From contig JAKAUP010000003.1 in the NCBI GenBank assembly GCA_021817565.1, positions 1-64,000 on the forward strand: a stretch of 64,000 nt of DNA, in the 5' to 3' direction. The position numbers were made by a program, and so were the translations under genes. Positions 7,752-15,924 of this stretch are shown here, in pieces. This DNA comes from Microcaldota archaeon. GTDB lineage: Archaea; Micrarchaeota; Micrarchaeia; Micrarchaeales; Micrarchaeaceae. How positions within the stretch are numbered: the first letter of the stretch is position 1; each line of letters opens with the position of its first letter. The notes beneath the pieces are model-generated. The model was not told the DNA's origin, searched no databases, and was given only the letters and a program-made list of their open reading frames with translations.

Positions 7752-8861
7752 ATGCGCAAGAAGCAGAAAAATCAGGGGAGGCATGCACAGACCGCCCTTG
7801 AATTCGTGACTACTTATGGCTGGGCTATGCTGATAATCGCGATAGTAATAGCGATACTTGCAGTATATGTGGGTCCGAGAGTCAACGCTTCGAAAATACC
7901 ATTCCAGTGCAACATACAGCCGGGCATACCATGCACAGGCGCAACGCTGCTTGGTTACAATTCGACAGTTGGAGGATTAAGGTACTTTATCTCTATAACA
8001 AACAACTTAGGTTTGCCGATTCTCTTTGCCAGCAAATCGATTAGGATAAGCGTAGATAACATAGGCTCAACCGGCACCTCCAACTACATAGGGATATGCA
8101 GACCTTCGGAGGTATACCCAGGAGGTATAGCTATATGCAACGTGACGATACCGGGAAGCGTTGAACCGTCGATAGGTTCAGACGTAAGGGTAAACTTCAA
8201 CTTAAGCTACTCTATATGCCAAAGCGGGACCTGCACAGGAAATTACATTGCGACGGGCCAGTCCCTTCAGGAGCTGAGCTCTGCTAACACATCGTTCGAT
8301 ACCTTGACTTTTGATACATCTCCCTCTGCGGGAGGCAGCGTATATATGCAGGGTATTCAATACTCCAACGGAGATACGGTTCTGCTGAATAAAGGTAATT
8401 ATATCATATATGCATCCCCAGATTATGGTTATGTGTTTACTGGGTGGACTGTAAGCGGCGGAAGCCTAAGCTCGTTGAGCTCTGAGGAATCGACACTAAC
8501 CTTGCCCGGTAATGCGACTGTGACTGCAGAGTTTGCAAAAGGCTCCGCCTCGACCATACCAGTCTTTATAACGACTTCGACTGTTGGAACAACAACCTCC
8601 ATATCAACATCTACCCTTGCATCATCATCCTCTACGACATTGTACTCATCGTCATCCTCTACGACATTGTACTCATCGTCATCATCTTCAACTACACTGT
8701 ACTCATCTTCCTCCTCGTCAACCACATTATACTCTTCGTCATCATCTTCAACTACACTGTACTCATCTTCCTCCTCGTCAACCACATTACATTCGTCATC
8801 TTCAACAACCACGCAGACAACTACTACAAAAAGTTTATGCGGGACCTGCTGTACATGCTAG
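7752..8861 (+). CDS. Pilin-like surface protein with InlB-type repeat and Ser/Thr stalk
   Basis: The N-terminus is a class III (pilin/archaellin-type) signal. A basic leader ends in GRHA, followed by QTALEFVTTYGWAMLIIAIV, which would be cut and leave the hydrophobic helix for filament assembly or anchoring. Residues to about 180 form a beta-rich domain. GGSVYMQGIQYSNGDT to ATVTAEF resembles a bacterial InlB B-repeat. From about residue 285 there is a Ser/Thr stalk of repeated TTLYSSSSS units, probably O-glycosylated, ending in SLCGTCCTC. The stalk is encoded by a tandem DNA repeat. The next gene begins 17 nt after the stop. Confidence 0.7.
   Translation: MRKKQKNQGRHAQTALEFVTTYGWAMLIIAIVIAILAVYVGPRVNASKIPFQCNIQPGIPCTGATLLGYNSTVGGLRYFISITNNLGLPILFASKSIRISVDNIGSTGTSNYIGICRPSEVYPGGIAICNVTIPGSVEPSIGSDVRVNFNLSYSICQSGTCTGNYIATGQSLQELSSANTSFDTLTFDTSPSAGGSVYMQGIQYSNGDTVLLNKGNYIIYASPDYGYVFTGWTVSGGSLSSLSSEESTLTLPGNATVTAEFAKGSASTIPVFITTSTVGTTTSISTSTLASSSSTTLYSSSSSTTLYSSSSSSTTLYSSSSSSTTLYSSSSSSTTLYSSSSSSTTLHSSSSTTTQTTTTKSLCGTCCTC
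8620..8812 (+). repeat. Tandem repeat coding the Ser/Thr stalk
   Basis: Degenerate 27-30-bp units of the type TCATCATCTTCAACTACACT are arranged in a higher-order 60-bp period. The stretch at about 8676-8729 recurs almost exactly at 8736-8789. Each short unit encodes a run of Ser followed by TTLY. Such repeats change length by slippage or recombination and could vary stalk length between strains. Confidence 0.85.
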
Positions 8862-8878
8862 TATTTATGGTGCTTAAA

Positions 8879-9598
8879 ATGGATATGGGAAAAGAAGCCT
8901 CTGGGATTGATGTGCAAGAAAGCAACAGTAAAGGAAAGGCATACTATGTTGGCGGGATAGCGCTGATAATAGTGCTTGCCGCAGTACTGGTATTCCTTCT
9001 TAGCAAACCTGCGCTCCAAACAACTCCGCAACCAGGGACAAGCGCCAAGGTATCCAAGTTCGTTCTTGCTTACAATGTAACTGGCTTGCCCCAATCACTC
9101 TCAAAAAGTACAAGCTACTACAGCATAAGCAGCCAAACTGGGAATAGCACATGCAACAAGCAGACAGTTTTCGATTACTATTCCGGCAATTCTTCTGGGA
9201 CCAGTTACCCTTACTTCATATCATTCTCTGTCAGTACTATAAACCAATCTGACTTGGGCGCTTATTCATCAGCTTTCTACTCAAACAACGGATATTGCAG
9301 ATCCCTTATAACAGACATAATAAAGAATTCCACCTCTTCCGTATCAAACTACACTTATGACGGGGTAAGGATATATAGAAGGCTCTTCACAAACTTTACA
9401 TCTACCGGAATAACTCTCGCGCAGAATGAGTTTATAAGGGGAAAGAGCAACCTTTATTGGTATATGTATACTGCACTTTACAACAACACAAAGCTCGAAG
9501 TGGCGGTGTGGGGCGCTTCTGGTTACCAGAACGAGACCTCGGACAATACTTATATGGACAACTTTGTCTCGAGATACATTGCAAGCATGAATTCTTGA
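8879..9598 (+). CDS. Membrane-anchored extracellular protein, unknown
   Basis: This 239-aa protein has one N-terminal transmembrane helix (YYVGGIALIIVLAAVLVFLL) followed by a Ser/Thr/Asn-rich, beta-prone ectodomain with many N-glycosylation sequons (NST, NYT, NFT). The ATG at 8879 is preferred over the tracked GTG at 8837, which lies inside the upstream gene; GGTG precedes it by eight bases. It may work with the pilin-like protein encoded immediately before it. Three Cys lie outside the membrane. No domain is recognised. Confidence 0.7.
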   Translation: MDMGKEASGIDVQESNSKGKAYYVGGIALIIVLAAVLVFLLSKPALQTTPQPGTSAKVSKFVLAYNVTGLPQSLSKSTSYYSISSQTGNSTCNKQTVFDYYSGNSSGTSYPYFISFSVSTINQSDLGAYSSAFYSNNGYCRSLITDIIKNSTSSVSNYTYDGVRIYRRLFTNFTSTGITLAQNEFIRGKSNLYWYMYTALYNNTKLEVAVWGASGYQNETSDNTYMDNFVSRYIASMNS

Positions 9599-9599
9599 A

Positions 9600-9702
9600 C
9601 GGATCTGGCGGGATTTTCAAGCTTAAATGCGATTTAAGCATTTTGAACCCGCAACCACCTGGTTCGAAGCCAGGCGCGCTATCCAAGTTGCGCCACAGAT
9701 CC
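9600..9702 (-). tRNA. tRNA-Arg (TCG) with an intron in the T-loop
   Basis: The acceptor GGATCTG/CAGATCC, D-stem GCGC/GCGC, anticodon stem CCTGG/CCAGG with loop CTTCGAA (anticodon TCG) and T-stem GCGGG/CCCGC are perfect. The T-loop holds about 28 extra bases (about 9614-9641). They form a bulge-helix-bulge with central helix TTCAA/TTGAA, an AAT bulge on each side and inner stem GCTTAAAT/ATTTAAGC. Splicing near position 59/60 would restore TTCAAAT. The end of the gene touches the stop of the convergent membrane protein gene. Confidence 0.9.
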
Positions 9703-9729
9703 GCGATATTAGTATTTGTAAAGTATTTA

Positions 9730-10431
9730 TTAATTCTTTGATGGGGCGAACTGGATAATCTTTGACTGCCTTACCCTCTCCATTGTCTTCCATTTATCTC
9801 TTATATGTGGTGAGAGCTTCTCGCTTTTGAGGTTTCTTTGTATAGCGTCAAGTGTCTTCAGGTCTGACGGATAGCCCGATCCGATTTTTATTTTGAGCTT
9901 TCTTTCCAGTTGTTTTATTTCCTTATCCCTTATAATTTTGGCGACTATGCTTGCTGCCGACACCACAGGATATCTTGCATCCGCCTTGTGCTCAGATATT
10001 ATCTTTATTGTGTTCGCCTCGCCTTTGCCCCTCTTTGCGCCTACGGATATGCGCGGCTCGCACATCTCCTTTATCCTTAATCCAAAACGCCCCTGTATCA
10101 CATCAGGAGAATCGATGTATATTTTCTCTACTGGACCCAACATGTTTATAAGTTTCACAAAATGCATCGCTTCGATGTCGTTAAGCGATATTCCTTTGGA
10201 CATGGATTCATTTATCTCCTGCGCAGATATCTTAGAAACAAGTATGTCTGTACATATATGCTGAAGCTCTTTGTATATGATTTCACGCTTCGCCCTGCTA
10301 AGCATCTTTGAGTCTCTTACCCCGATCTTGGAGAGCCTTAATTCTGAACTTTTCCTAATGGAGACTAAAGCGACTACCAAAGGCCCTATTACGGCCCCCC
10401 TGCCTGCCTCATCGCCGCCTCCAAGGATTAT
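9730..10431 (-). CDS. rnhB: Ribonuclease HII, apparent AUA start
   Basis: It cleaves the RNA strand of RNA-DNA hybrids, including single ribonucleotides in DNA. The tracked ORF starts at a TTG (10380) that lies after the catalytic motif. Reading the same frame upstream gives GGGDEAGRGAVIGPLVVA, the essential RNase HII opening, before a stop at 10447-10449. No ATG, GTG or TTG occurs between that stop and the motif. ATA at 10429-10431 sits five bases after a strong GGAGG site and is the best start (233 aa). Later motifs KMLSRAKR, YIDSPDV and YPVVSAASIVAKIIRDKEI agree with the family. It lies 15 nt after the PRC-barrel gene. Confidence 0.9.
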   Translation of the reverse strand: MILGGGDEAGRGAVIGPLVVALVSIRKSSELRLSKIGVRDSKMLSRAKREIIYKELQHICTDILVSKISAQEINESMSKGISLNDIEAMHFVKLINMLGPVEKIYIDSPDVIQGRFGLRIKEMCEPRISVGAKRGKGEANTIKIISEHKADARYPVVSAASIVAKIIRDKEIKQLERKLKIKIGSGYPSDLKTLDAIQRNLKSEKLSPHIRDKWKTMERVRQSKIIQFAPSKN

Positions 10432-10446
10432 AGAATCCTCCCTTGC

Positions 10447-10704
10447 TTACAGGGATTTTCTATCTACCACTATGTAGTCGTTTACTGCAAGCACTGCAGT
10501 GTATGGAACCTTTAGGTTTCCTCCTTCTTGCTTCAGCTTATTAGCTAGATTGCTATCCGGATTGGGTTCTACAACAAATGCGTTTATCTTCCCCGTTACG
10601 GGACTTATGTCCGCATCAACAAACCTACCAACGTCGTATCCGTCGCTGGTAACTATCTTCTTGCCCACAAGCTGTCGCCCTATTATGAATTTTACCATCT
10701 TCAC
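10447..10704 (-). CDS. PRC-barrel domain protein
   Basis: This 85-aa protein consists of one PRC-barrel: GRQLVGKKIVTSDGYDVGRFVDADISP, then INAFVVEPNPDS and a terminal VPYTAVLAVNDYIVVD. Small stand-alone PRC-barrel proteins are common in archaea and bind RNA-processing or cytoskeletal partners; the specific partner is unknown. The gene precedes rnhB by 15 nt and is probably cotranscribed with it. Met-3 is an alternative start. Confidence 0.85.
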   Translation of the reverse strand: MKMVKFIIGRQLVGKKIVTSDGYDVGRFVDADISPVTGKINAFVVEPNPDSNLANKLKQEGGNLKVPYTAVLAVNDYIVVDRKSL

Positions 10705-10867
10705 ACCTTTTTTCTTAATATTAATGCTAGCAATTACTTTATAATGCTTATTATTCCTCTGAAATTTTCATGATTTATCCCGGAAGCCTATATTTTATTC
10801 GTGCATCTAGTTTAAAGAGCTTGTGATAAAAAACTTAGAGAAGTGAATAGGGGATTTTTTGCCTTTT

Positions 10868-11407
10868 TTAGGATGGCTGGCTGTTTACCAGAAAAATCTT
10901 GTTTGTTATCCCGTGCCTTGTCCTCCTTATTATCCCTTTGTTCTCTAGGCTTTTTATTATCCTGTGCACCTTGACTTTCGAATAACCGCTTAATCCGACA
11001 AGATCGGATTGCAGAACGTAACCGTTTCTCTGCCTGATTATCTCTATTATCTGATTCTCAGTCTGAGAGAGCATGTTCTTTATCATCTTATTGCCATAAA
11101 TTTTCTTTTTTGATTTTGACCACGATCTGATTGAATTTTTATGGTAGTTCTTTTCTATCTCGAACAGTTTCCTACCAGAAAGCAGAAGCAGAACGCCCCC
11201 TATAAGCGGTATCACAAAATTGAATGCGATACCTATGACGTTTATGCTAAGATCATTGATTGTTCTTATTGCATAATAACCTTTAATAAACCCAAAAAAC
11301 ATTATTGATCCTCTTATTATCGCGGCGAATATTAGTATTGCACCGACTGCTGCGACAATAACCGAGAACCAATAACCGTCTATACCGTTTCCAGATTTCC
11401 CAAGCAT
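10868..11407 (-). CDS. Membrane-anchored winged-helix regulator
   Basis: The protein has 179 aa. Two or three transmembrane helices occupy residues 10-80 (YWFSVIVAAVGAILIFAAII, then VIGIAFNFVIPLIGGVLLLL). A basic linker follows, then a winged helix-turn-helix from about 110 on: SQTENQIIEIIRQRNGYVL, LSGYSKVKVHRIIKSLENKG and a wing RRTRHGITNKIFLV. This layout is known from archaeal membrane-bound MarR/IclR-like proteins that may link membrane state to transcription. No signal or target is evident. It diverges from the small HTH gene at 11455 across 47 bp. Confidence 0.8.
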   Translation of the reverse strand: MLGKSGNGIDGYWFSVIVAAVGAILIFAAIIRGSIMFFGFIKGYYAIRTINDLSINVIGIAFNFVIPLIGGVLLLLSGRKLFEIEKNYHKNSIRSWSKSKKKIYGNKMIKNMLSQTENQIIEIIRQRNGYVLQSDLVGLSGYSKVKVHRIIKSLENKGIIRRTRHGITNKIFLVNSQPS

Positions 11408-11454
11408 AGATATAATTATCAGAATGGCTTTAAATTACTAATGTTGTTGATCGG

Positions 11455-11712
11455 ATGTCCGTACTAATAAATGACAAACAGGCAAAGATATTTGAGATAT
11501 TGAAATCTGGATCTGGGTTGAGCGTTTCTGAGATTGCTAAGGCATCCGGGTTTACTTACGTGCATGCCTGTAATTTTATAATAGGCTGTGAGAGGTCTGG
11601 ATTGTTCAGATCTGAAAAAAGAGGCAAGTCAAAGTTTGTCTTCCTGACTGATAAAGGGATGGCTGTTGCTGATCTTTTGATAAAGGCGAATGTGTTATTG
11701 CAGGAGAGATGA
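11455..11712 (+). CDS. Small winged-helix transcriptional regulator
   Basis: This 85-aa soluble protein is essentially one winged helix (ILKSGSGLSVSEIAKASGFT, a recognition helix VHACNFIIGCERSGLF, then RSEKRGKSKFVFLTDKG). It resembles archaeal MarR/PadR-type single-domain regulators. It is transcribed away from the membrane-bound winged-helix gene, so the pair may cross-regulate. ATG start follows GGATGT. Confidence 0.75.
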   Translation: MSVLINDKQAKIFEILKSGSGLSVSEIAKASGFTYVHACNFIIGCERSGLFRSEKRGKSKFVFLTDKGMAVADLLIKANVLLQER

Positions 11713-11738
11713 TAGATGATATTACTGGAGCCGTTGCT

Positions 11739-13058
11739 TCATAGGCTTATTATTGGCGTGGCATTCGGCATCCCGATACTCTGCAGCAGCCTTTCTGGGT
11801 TGTCGTAGTATTCCTGGACCGACTCGCTTATCTCCCCTATAGTCCTTTTCCCGTTCTCATCTAATTTCGCGAGTATCAGCGCGCGCAAGTGCTCCTCTGC
11901 GATTATCTCGGAGGGGTTTATTCCCAATGCCTTCGAAAGCGCGTCCCTATATGATACGCTTGGGAGCATGTCAGACGCCTGCCCGGACTTATAATCATAC
12001 CTGTATAAGTCAGATAGGAGTATCTGTGATTCCCTTCCTGATATTTCAGATATTTGCACGACTTTCCTCTTTAGGTCTTTACCGGCCTTTACCCTTGAAA
12101 GTATTGCTATGGCGTCTATAACAGATATTATGTCTTCCGGAACGTTCATCGGAGAGTGGGTTAGTCTGTTTATTACATCCCTGGCAGAGGAAGCGTGAAT
12201 GGTGCAAACCGACATTTTCCCTATGTTCATCGCCGAAACCATGTCTTGGGCCTCTTCTCCCCTGACTTCTCCTATTATTATTGCATCGGCCCTCATCCTC
12301 ATCGCCGCCTTTATTAGATCCTTAAGGTCCATGTCAGAGCTTGTCTCCAAGTTAACGCTGTTCTCAAATAGCGAAGTATTGAGTTCGTAAGTATCCTCTA
12401 TTGTTACAAGGCGCATGTCTGGCCTGAAAAATGACAGCATTGAATTTAGGAGTGTTGTCTTACCTGAAGCCGCGATCCCCCCGAGCATTATGTTTGCGGG
12501 TCTTATCCTAAATCCGTCAAGGTATAACCACATCCTGGCTGCCATATTGTAATCCAGTTCTCCCAGATTGACCAAATCGAGTATGCTCAACGGTTTGTTG
12601 CTGAAATTACGAATGGTTATATCATAGCCCTTCGGAGAGGATACTATGCTGGCCCTGCTTCTGGTAGGAAGGTGAACGTCGAGTATCTTACCGGATGCCG
12701 CTTCGTTTGTCGCGTATAATTTCAGTTTCTTCACGACTTGTTCCAATTCATCTTTTTCAAACTTGACGTCGCTTACTTTTTCATACCCCTTTTTTGAATC
12801 ATAAACAAATACGTTGCTTACATTGTTTACCATTACATCTTCTATATTCCCCATCTTTATGAGCGAACTTATCTTACTGATATTGTTAATATCATCAAAA
12901 ATCAGCTTTATGTCCCCTTCGCTAATTGTTGGGTTGATGGATTTTAGTGTAGACGACAATAGCTCGAGCTTCTTTTCTTCGTTAAGATTTACAAATTTGC
13001 CCTTGAGCTCATCCAAGGCCTTATCCTCTATGTCGTGAAGCTTCTTATCCATCCCCAT
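11739..13058 (-). CDS. Type II/IV secretion-system ATPase (TadA/PilB/VirB11 superfamily)
   Basis: This 439-aa hexameric-type ATPase has an N-terminal helical domain, the conserved region RASIVSSPKGYDITIRNFS, Walker A GGIAASGKTT (residues 193-202), an Asp box DTYEL, Walker B IIIGEVRGEEA and the His box CTIHASSARDVINRL. It resembles archaeal TadA/FlaI ATPases that power pilus or archaellum assembly. No platform protein (TadC/FlaJ) is adjacent, so it is an orphan in this window. It could serve the pilin-like proteins at 33.9-41.5 kb or the T4SS-like cluster at 43.7-59.4 kb; this is inferred. Confidence 0.9.
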   Translation of the reverse strand: MGMDKKLHDIEDKALDELKGKFVNLNEEKKLELLSSTLKSINPTISEGDIKLIFDDINNISKISSLIKMGNIEDVMVNNVSNVFVYDSKKGYEKVSDVKFEKDELEQVVKKLKLYATNEAASGKILDVHLPTRSRASIVSSPKGYDITIRNFSNKPLSILDLVNLGELDYNMAARMWLYLDGFRIRPANIMLGGIAASGKTTLLNSMLSFFRPDMRLVTIEDTYELNTSLFENSVNLETSSDMDLKDLIKAAMRMRADAIIIGEVRGEEAQDMVSAMNIGKMSVCTIHASSARDVINRLTHSPMNVPEDIISVIDAIAILSRVKAGKDLKRKVVQISEISGRESQILLSDLYRYDYKSGQASDMLPSVSYRDALSKALGINPSEIIAEEHLRALILAKLDENGKRTIGEISESVQEYYDNPERLLQSIGMPNATPIISL

Positions 13059-13109
13059 TACCGCAAATAGATATTTTGTAGTTATTATATATTTTTCTAT
13101 TGATGGAGT

Positions 13110-14360
13110 TTAGGATGCCGGAACTACTGCATCGATTATGAAATATGGATCATATTTCATTATGGCGTCATATGATTCGCCGACGCACAAGAAGATTATT
13201 GGCACGCAGGTTATGTCAGCGATTGATATTGCATTCCCGCCTTTTGCATCACAGTCCAGCTTGGTCAATATTATCCCGTCTATTTTGATTGATTTCTGAA
13301 GTTCTGATATCTGCCTTGCTATTGCGTTGCCTGCTGTGCTTTCCCCGACAAATATGGTAATGTCGGGCTTTGATACCCTGACCATCTTCTGCAACTCCAT
13401 TATGAGGTTCTTGTTTGTTTCCTGCCTGCCTGCCGTATCCACCAGCACTACATCTGACCTGTGCGCACGCGCGTATTCTATCGCATCGAACGCAACGCTT
13501 GCTGGATCCGCCCCATAACCGCTCTTTATGACTGGCACCCCGACCTTATAGCCGTGGTGCTCTGTCTGCTCTATTGCGGCTGCCCTAAAAGTATCGCTTG
13601 CGGATATAACAACCCCTAATCCGCTATTCTTAATAAGGTTGGCGACTTTTGCGATCGTTGTAGTCTTTCCGGTACCGTTTGGACCTATAAAGAGCACTTT
13701 TAATATCTCCCCTTTCTCCCTTTTTTCTTTCGCCATTGCCATTATATCCGGGCCTTTTCCGGTACTCTCTAATACGCCCAAAAGCGCCTCCCTGACATCC
13801 CTGCTTATCTCGGCTTGTATGTTTCTATAGTCGAACTTGTCAGATCTTAGCTTATTTTGAAGCAAGGTTGCAAACTTATCTGCAGTCTCGTGCGCAACAT
13901 CCGACTGCAACAGTGATATCTCTATATTCTGCACAAGCTCTCCTATCTCAGAATCGTTTAGGGATATGTTGCGAAATATTGTCCCCTTTAATTTTGTGGC
14001 GATGGAAAGCTTCACTTTGCTTCCTTGCTTTTCCTGCTCTGGCTTAGGATGGGTGCCGCGCTTTTCCTCCTGCTCTATTTCTCTTTTTTCGCTTCCAGCG
14101 CCTTCTGCCGCTTTTTCCGCCCCTTCAGAACTAGTAGTTTTATCCTCTTTCTGTTCGGTGTTGTCTACACGCCTCCGCTCCAACTTTTGTGGTTGTACGT
14201 CTTGGACTGATGATGTGTCCGCAGCATTGACCTCTTCCGGAGCACCGCCTGATTTTATCTCCTCCTCTTTTTTGCTTATGAATGAGTTTACCACCCCAGA
14301 TATCTTTTTTTTAAGTAAGTCAAACACTTGATCAACCTGATTATCTAAACATGCATGCAA
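13110..14360 (-). CDS. ftsY: Signal recognition particle receptor FtsY
   Basis: This SRP GTPase docks ribosome-SRP complexes at the membrane. It has 416 aa: a variable, strongly charged A-domain to about residue 115, an N-domain four-helix bundle, and the G-domain with GPNGTGKTTTIAKVA (226-240), DTAGRQ and TKLDCDAKGGNAIS. In many archaea ftsY follows rplX-pfdA; here those two are about 50 kb away at the right end. The tracked start overlaps the upstream glycosyltransferase by 20 bp, so a GTG eleven codons downstream (VFDLLKKK) is possible. Confidence 0.95.
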   Translation of the reverse strand: MHACLDNQVDQVFDLLKKKISGVVNSFISKKEEEIKSGGAPEEVNAADTSSVQDVQPQKLERRRVDNTEQKEDKTTSSEGAEKAAEGAGSEKREIEQEEKRGTHPKPEQEKQGSKVKLSIATKLKGTIFRNISLNDSEIGELVQNIEISLLQSDVAHETADKFATLLQNKLRSDKFDYRNIQAEISRDVREALLGVLESTGKGPDIMAMAKEKREKGEILKVLFIGPNGTGKTTTIAKVANLIKNSGLGVVISASDTFRAAAIEQTEHHGYKVGVPVIKSGYGADPASVAFDAIEYARAHRSDVVLVDTAGRQETNKNLIMELQKMVRVSKPDITIFVGESTAGNAIARQISELQKSIKIDGIILTKLDCDAKGGNAISIADITCVPIIFLCVGESYDAIMKYDPYFIIDAVVPAS

Positions 14361-15033
14361 ATATGGTGCGTAATATTATATAGCCGTCCCTGAATGTTTT
14401 AAGATTGCTCTCGCCGCTCTCCCTTGATTTCTCGAAGCTTGGTATTTCTATAACATCCAGATTCGCCTTCTTTGCCATAATGCTTATCTCTGTTTCTATC
14501 CCGAAGCCTTCTGATTTTAAGTTTAGCTTGCTTATGGCGCTTTTCTTTATAGCCCTATAGCCATAGCACAAATCCGTATATTTGGTTCGGTATATTAGAT
14601 TTACCAGGAAAACAAAGAATTTATTTCCGAACAGCCTTAATACAGATATATCTTCGCTCCCTCCCCCCGTTATAAATCTTGAACCCATGCATATGTCATA
14701 CCCGATCTCAAGCGCAGATATCATTAGCCTTATCTCTTCCGGCCTGTTTGACATATCGGCATCTATGGAGATTGCTATGTCTCCCCTTGCAGCCTTGAAC
14801 CCCTTTATTAGCGCATCGCCCTTGCCTTTGTCCACACCCTGAATTATTACTCTTGCACCGGCAAACCTTGCATATTTTACCGTTTTGTCTGTTGAACCTC
14901 CATCACATACTATGATTTCGTATTTCTCGCTTTTTATAACTTCTTTTACCTTTGTTATAATTTTTCGGATGTTTTCTGCTTCGTTTAATGTTGGGATCAC
15001 TATACTTATGTATACCCCGCTCTTTTTTCGCAT
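14341..15033 (-). CDS. Family 2 glycosyltransferase, dolichol-phosphate sugar synthase-like
   Basis: This is a soluble 230-aa GT-A enzyme. VIPTLNEAENIRKII and CDGGSTDKT bind the nucleotide sugar; DADMSNRPEEI carries the DxD; a later region GSRFITGGGSEDISVLR matches the DPM1/ALG5 group, which transfers Man or Glc from GDP/UDP-sugar to dolichyl phosphate. It lacks the C-terminal transmembrane helices of long archaeal members. Its start is one base from the stop of the surface protein gene upstream, so the two are cotranscribed. A role in protein N-glycosylation is likely. Confidence 0.87.
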   Translation of the reverse strand: MRKKSGVYISIVIPTLNEAENIRKIITKVKEVIKSEKYEIIVCDGGSTDKTVKYARFAGARVIIQGVDKGKGDALIKGFKAARGDIAISIDADMSNRPEEIRLMISALEIGYDICMGSRFITGGGSEDISVLRLFGNKFFVFLVNLIYRTKYTDLCYGYRAIKKSAISKLNLKSEGFGIETEISIMAKKANLDVIEIPSFEKSRESGESNLKTFRDGYIILRTIFACMFR

Positions 15034-15034
15034 T

Positions 15035-15883
15035 TCAACTCCTCTTTTTCCTGTTTTTATACAACGATACGACTATCATACATGCAACGATTATTATTAC
15101 CGCTAATACGCCATATATTATCATGGAACCGAAATCATAAGATTTGGTGGTTGTTTCGATGAATGTAAATGGGTATGGCTGTGTGGAATAGTGCAATCCA
15201 TTAATCGCATACGCCGCATAAAAACCCACGCTAAATGAACCGTTTATGTAAGTGCCTATAGGCGTAACGGTAAAGTTTTCCGATATACTGGATTTCGGAG
15301 AAATTTGCGCTCTTGCTGATCCTGGCGAAACGTTGAAATCTGCAGGATAGTACGGGTATATCGTAACATTTAATGATGTGTTTCCGAAATTTGTTATGTT
15401 CATTTTTACAGCATCAAAATCAGCGCTTACTTTATGCATTGAGAAATTTGTTATGTATATTGAAGGGTAGTCGGTCTTTTTTATATAATATGTGCATGGA
15501 AATATTGCAAACAGCGTTTGGTTCGCTTGGGTATACTCAAAATCGAACGTACCTACGTATTCACCTGGACTCGATAGGTTTCTGAGGGGAAATGCGATTG
15601 GTATCGAACTCTCCTTCAGGTATGTCAGCGTAACAGACTGGTTTATGGTTTCTGCGCCGCCGAGGTTTATATATAGCTCGCCTTTTGGGTTATAATTACC
15701 TGTGCTCGTAAGGTTAAATATCAACGTGTTTGCTGTGGAATTTATTACCTGGCCAGAAGGGCAGCTGCCCGTAAGGCTTACCGTAGATAGGGCATTTCCA
15801 TAGCCAATCGTGTATATGAAAAACACTATTGCTGCAATTATGTATACGTGTTTCATGGCAGCCGCCAGATCAGTTATCTTCAT
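15035..15883 (-). CDS. Secreted, C-terminally anchored surface protein, unknown
   Basis: The protein has 282 aa, with a hydrophobic signal segment (HVYIIAAIVFFIYTIGYGNALS), a beta-rich ectodomain of about 210 residues with many N-glycosylation sequons, and a C-terminal transmembrane helix (SMIIYGVLAVIIIVACMIVV) before a basic tail. The repeated pattern of beta strands suggests two Ig-like/CARDB-type modules, but I cannot assign a family. It shares a transcript with the dolichol-phosphate-type glycosyltransferase. Confidence 0.7.
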   Translation of the reverse strand: MKITDLAAAMKHVYIIAAIVFFIYTIGYGNALSTVSLTGSCPSGQVINSTANTLIFNLTSTGNYNPKGELYINLGGAETINQSVTLTYLKESSIPIAFPLRNLSSPGEYVGTFDFEYTQANQTLFAIFPCTYYIKKTDYPSIYITNFSMHKVSADFDAVKMNITNFGNTSLNVTIYPYYPADFNVSPGSARAQISPKSSISENFTVTPIGTYINGSFSVGFYAAYAINGLHYSTQPYPFTFIETTTKSYDFGSMIIYGVLAVIIIVACMIVVSLYKNRKKRS

Positions 15884-15891
15884 TTAGAAAA

Positions 15892-15900
15892 GTATAAATA
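15892..15900 (+). promoter_or_regulatory. TATA box for the radical SAM gene
   Basis: GTATAAATA is centred about 29 bp before the ATG at 15925, the spacing expected for a leaderless or near-leaderless archaeal transcript. Confidence 0.5.
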
Positions 15901-15924
15901 ACATAATTAACAGTTTTTTATACA

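Noticed and set aside
8429-8812. Antisense 127-aa ORF of acidic repeats
   Set aside because: It is the mirror of the Ser/Thr-coding tandem repeat; repeats without stops stay open in several frames. It has no ribosome binding site and no separate promoter.
9730-10380. RNase HII starting at TTG 10380
   Set aside because: This start omits the catalytic DEAGRG motif that is clearly encoded in frame just upstream.
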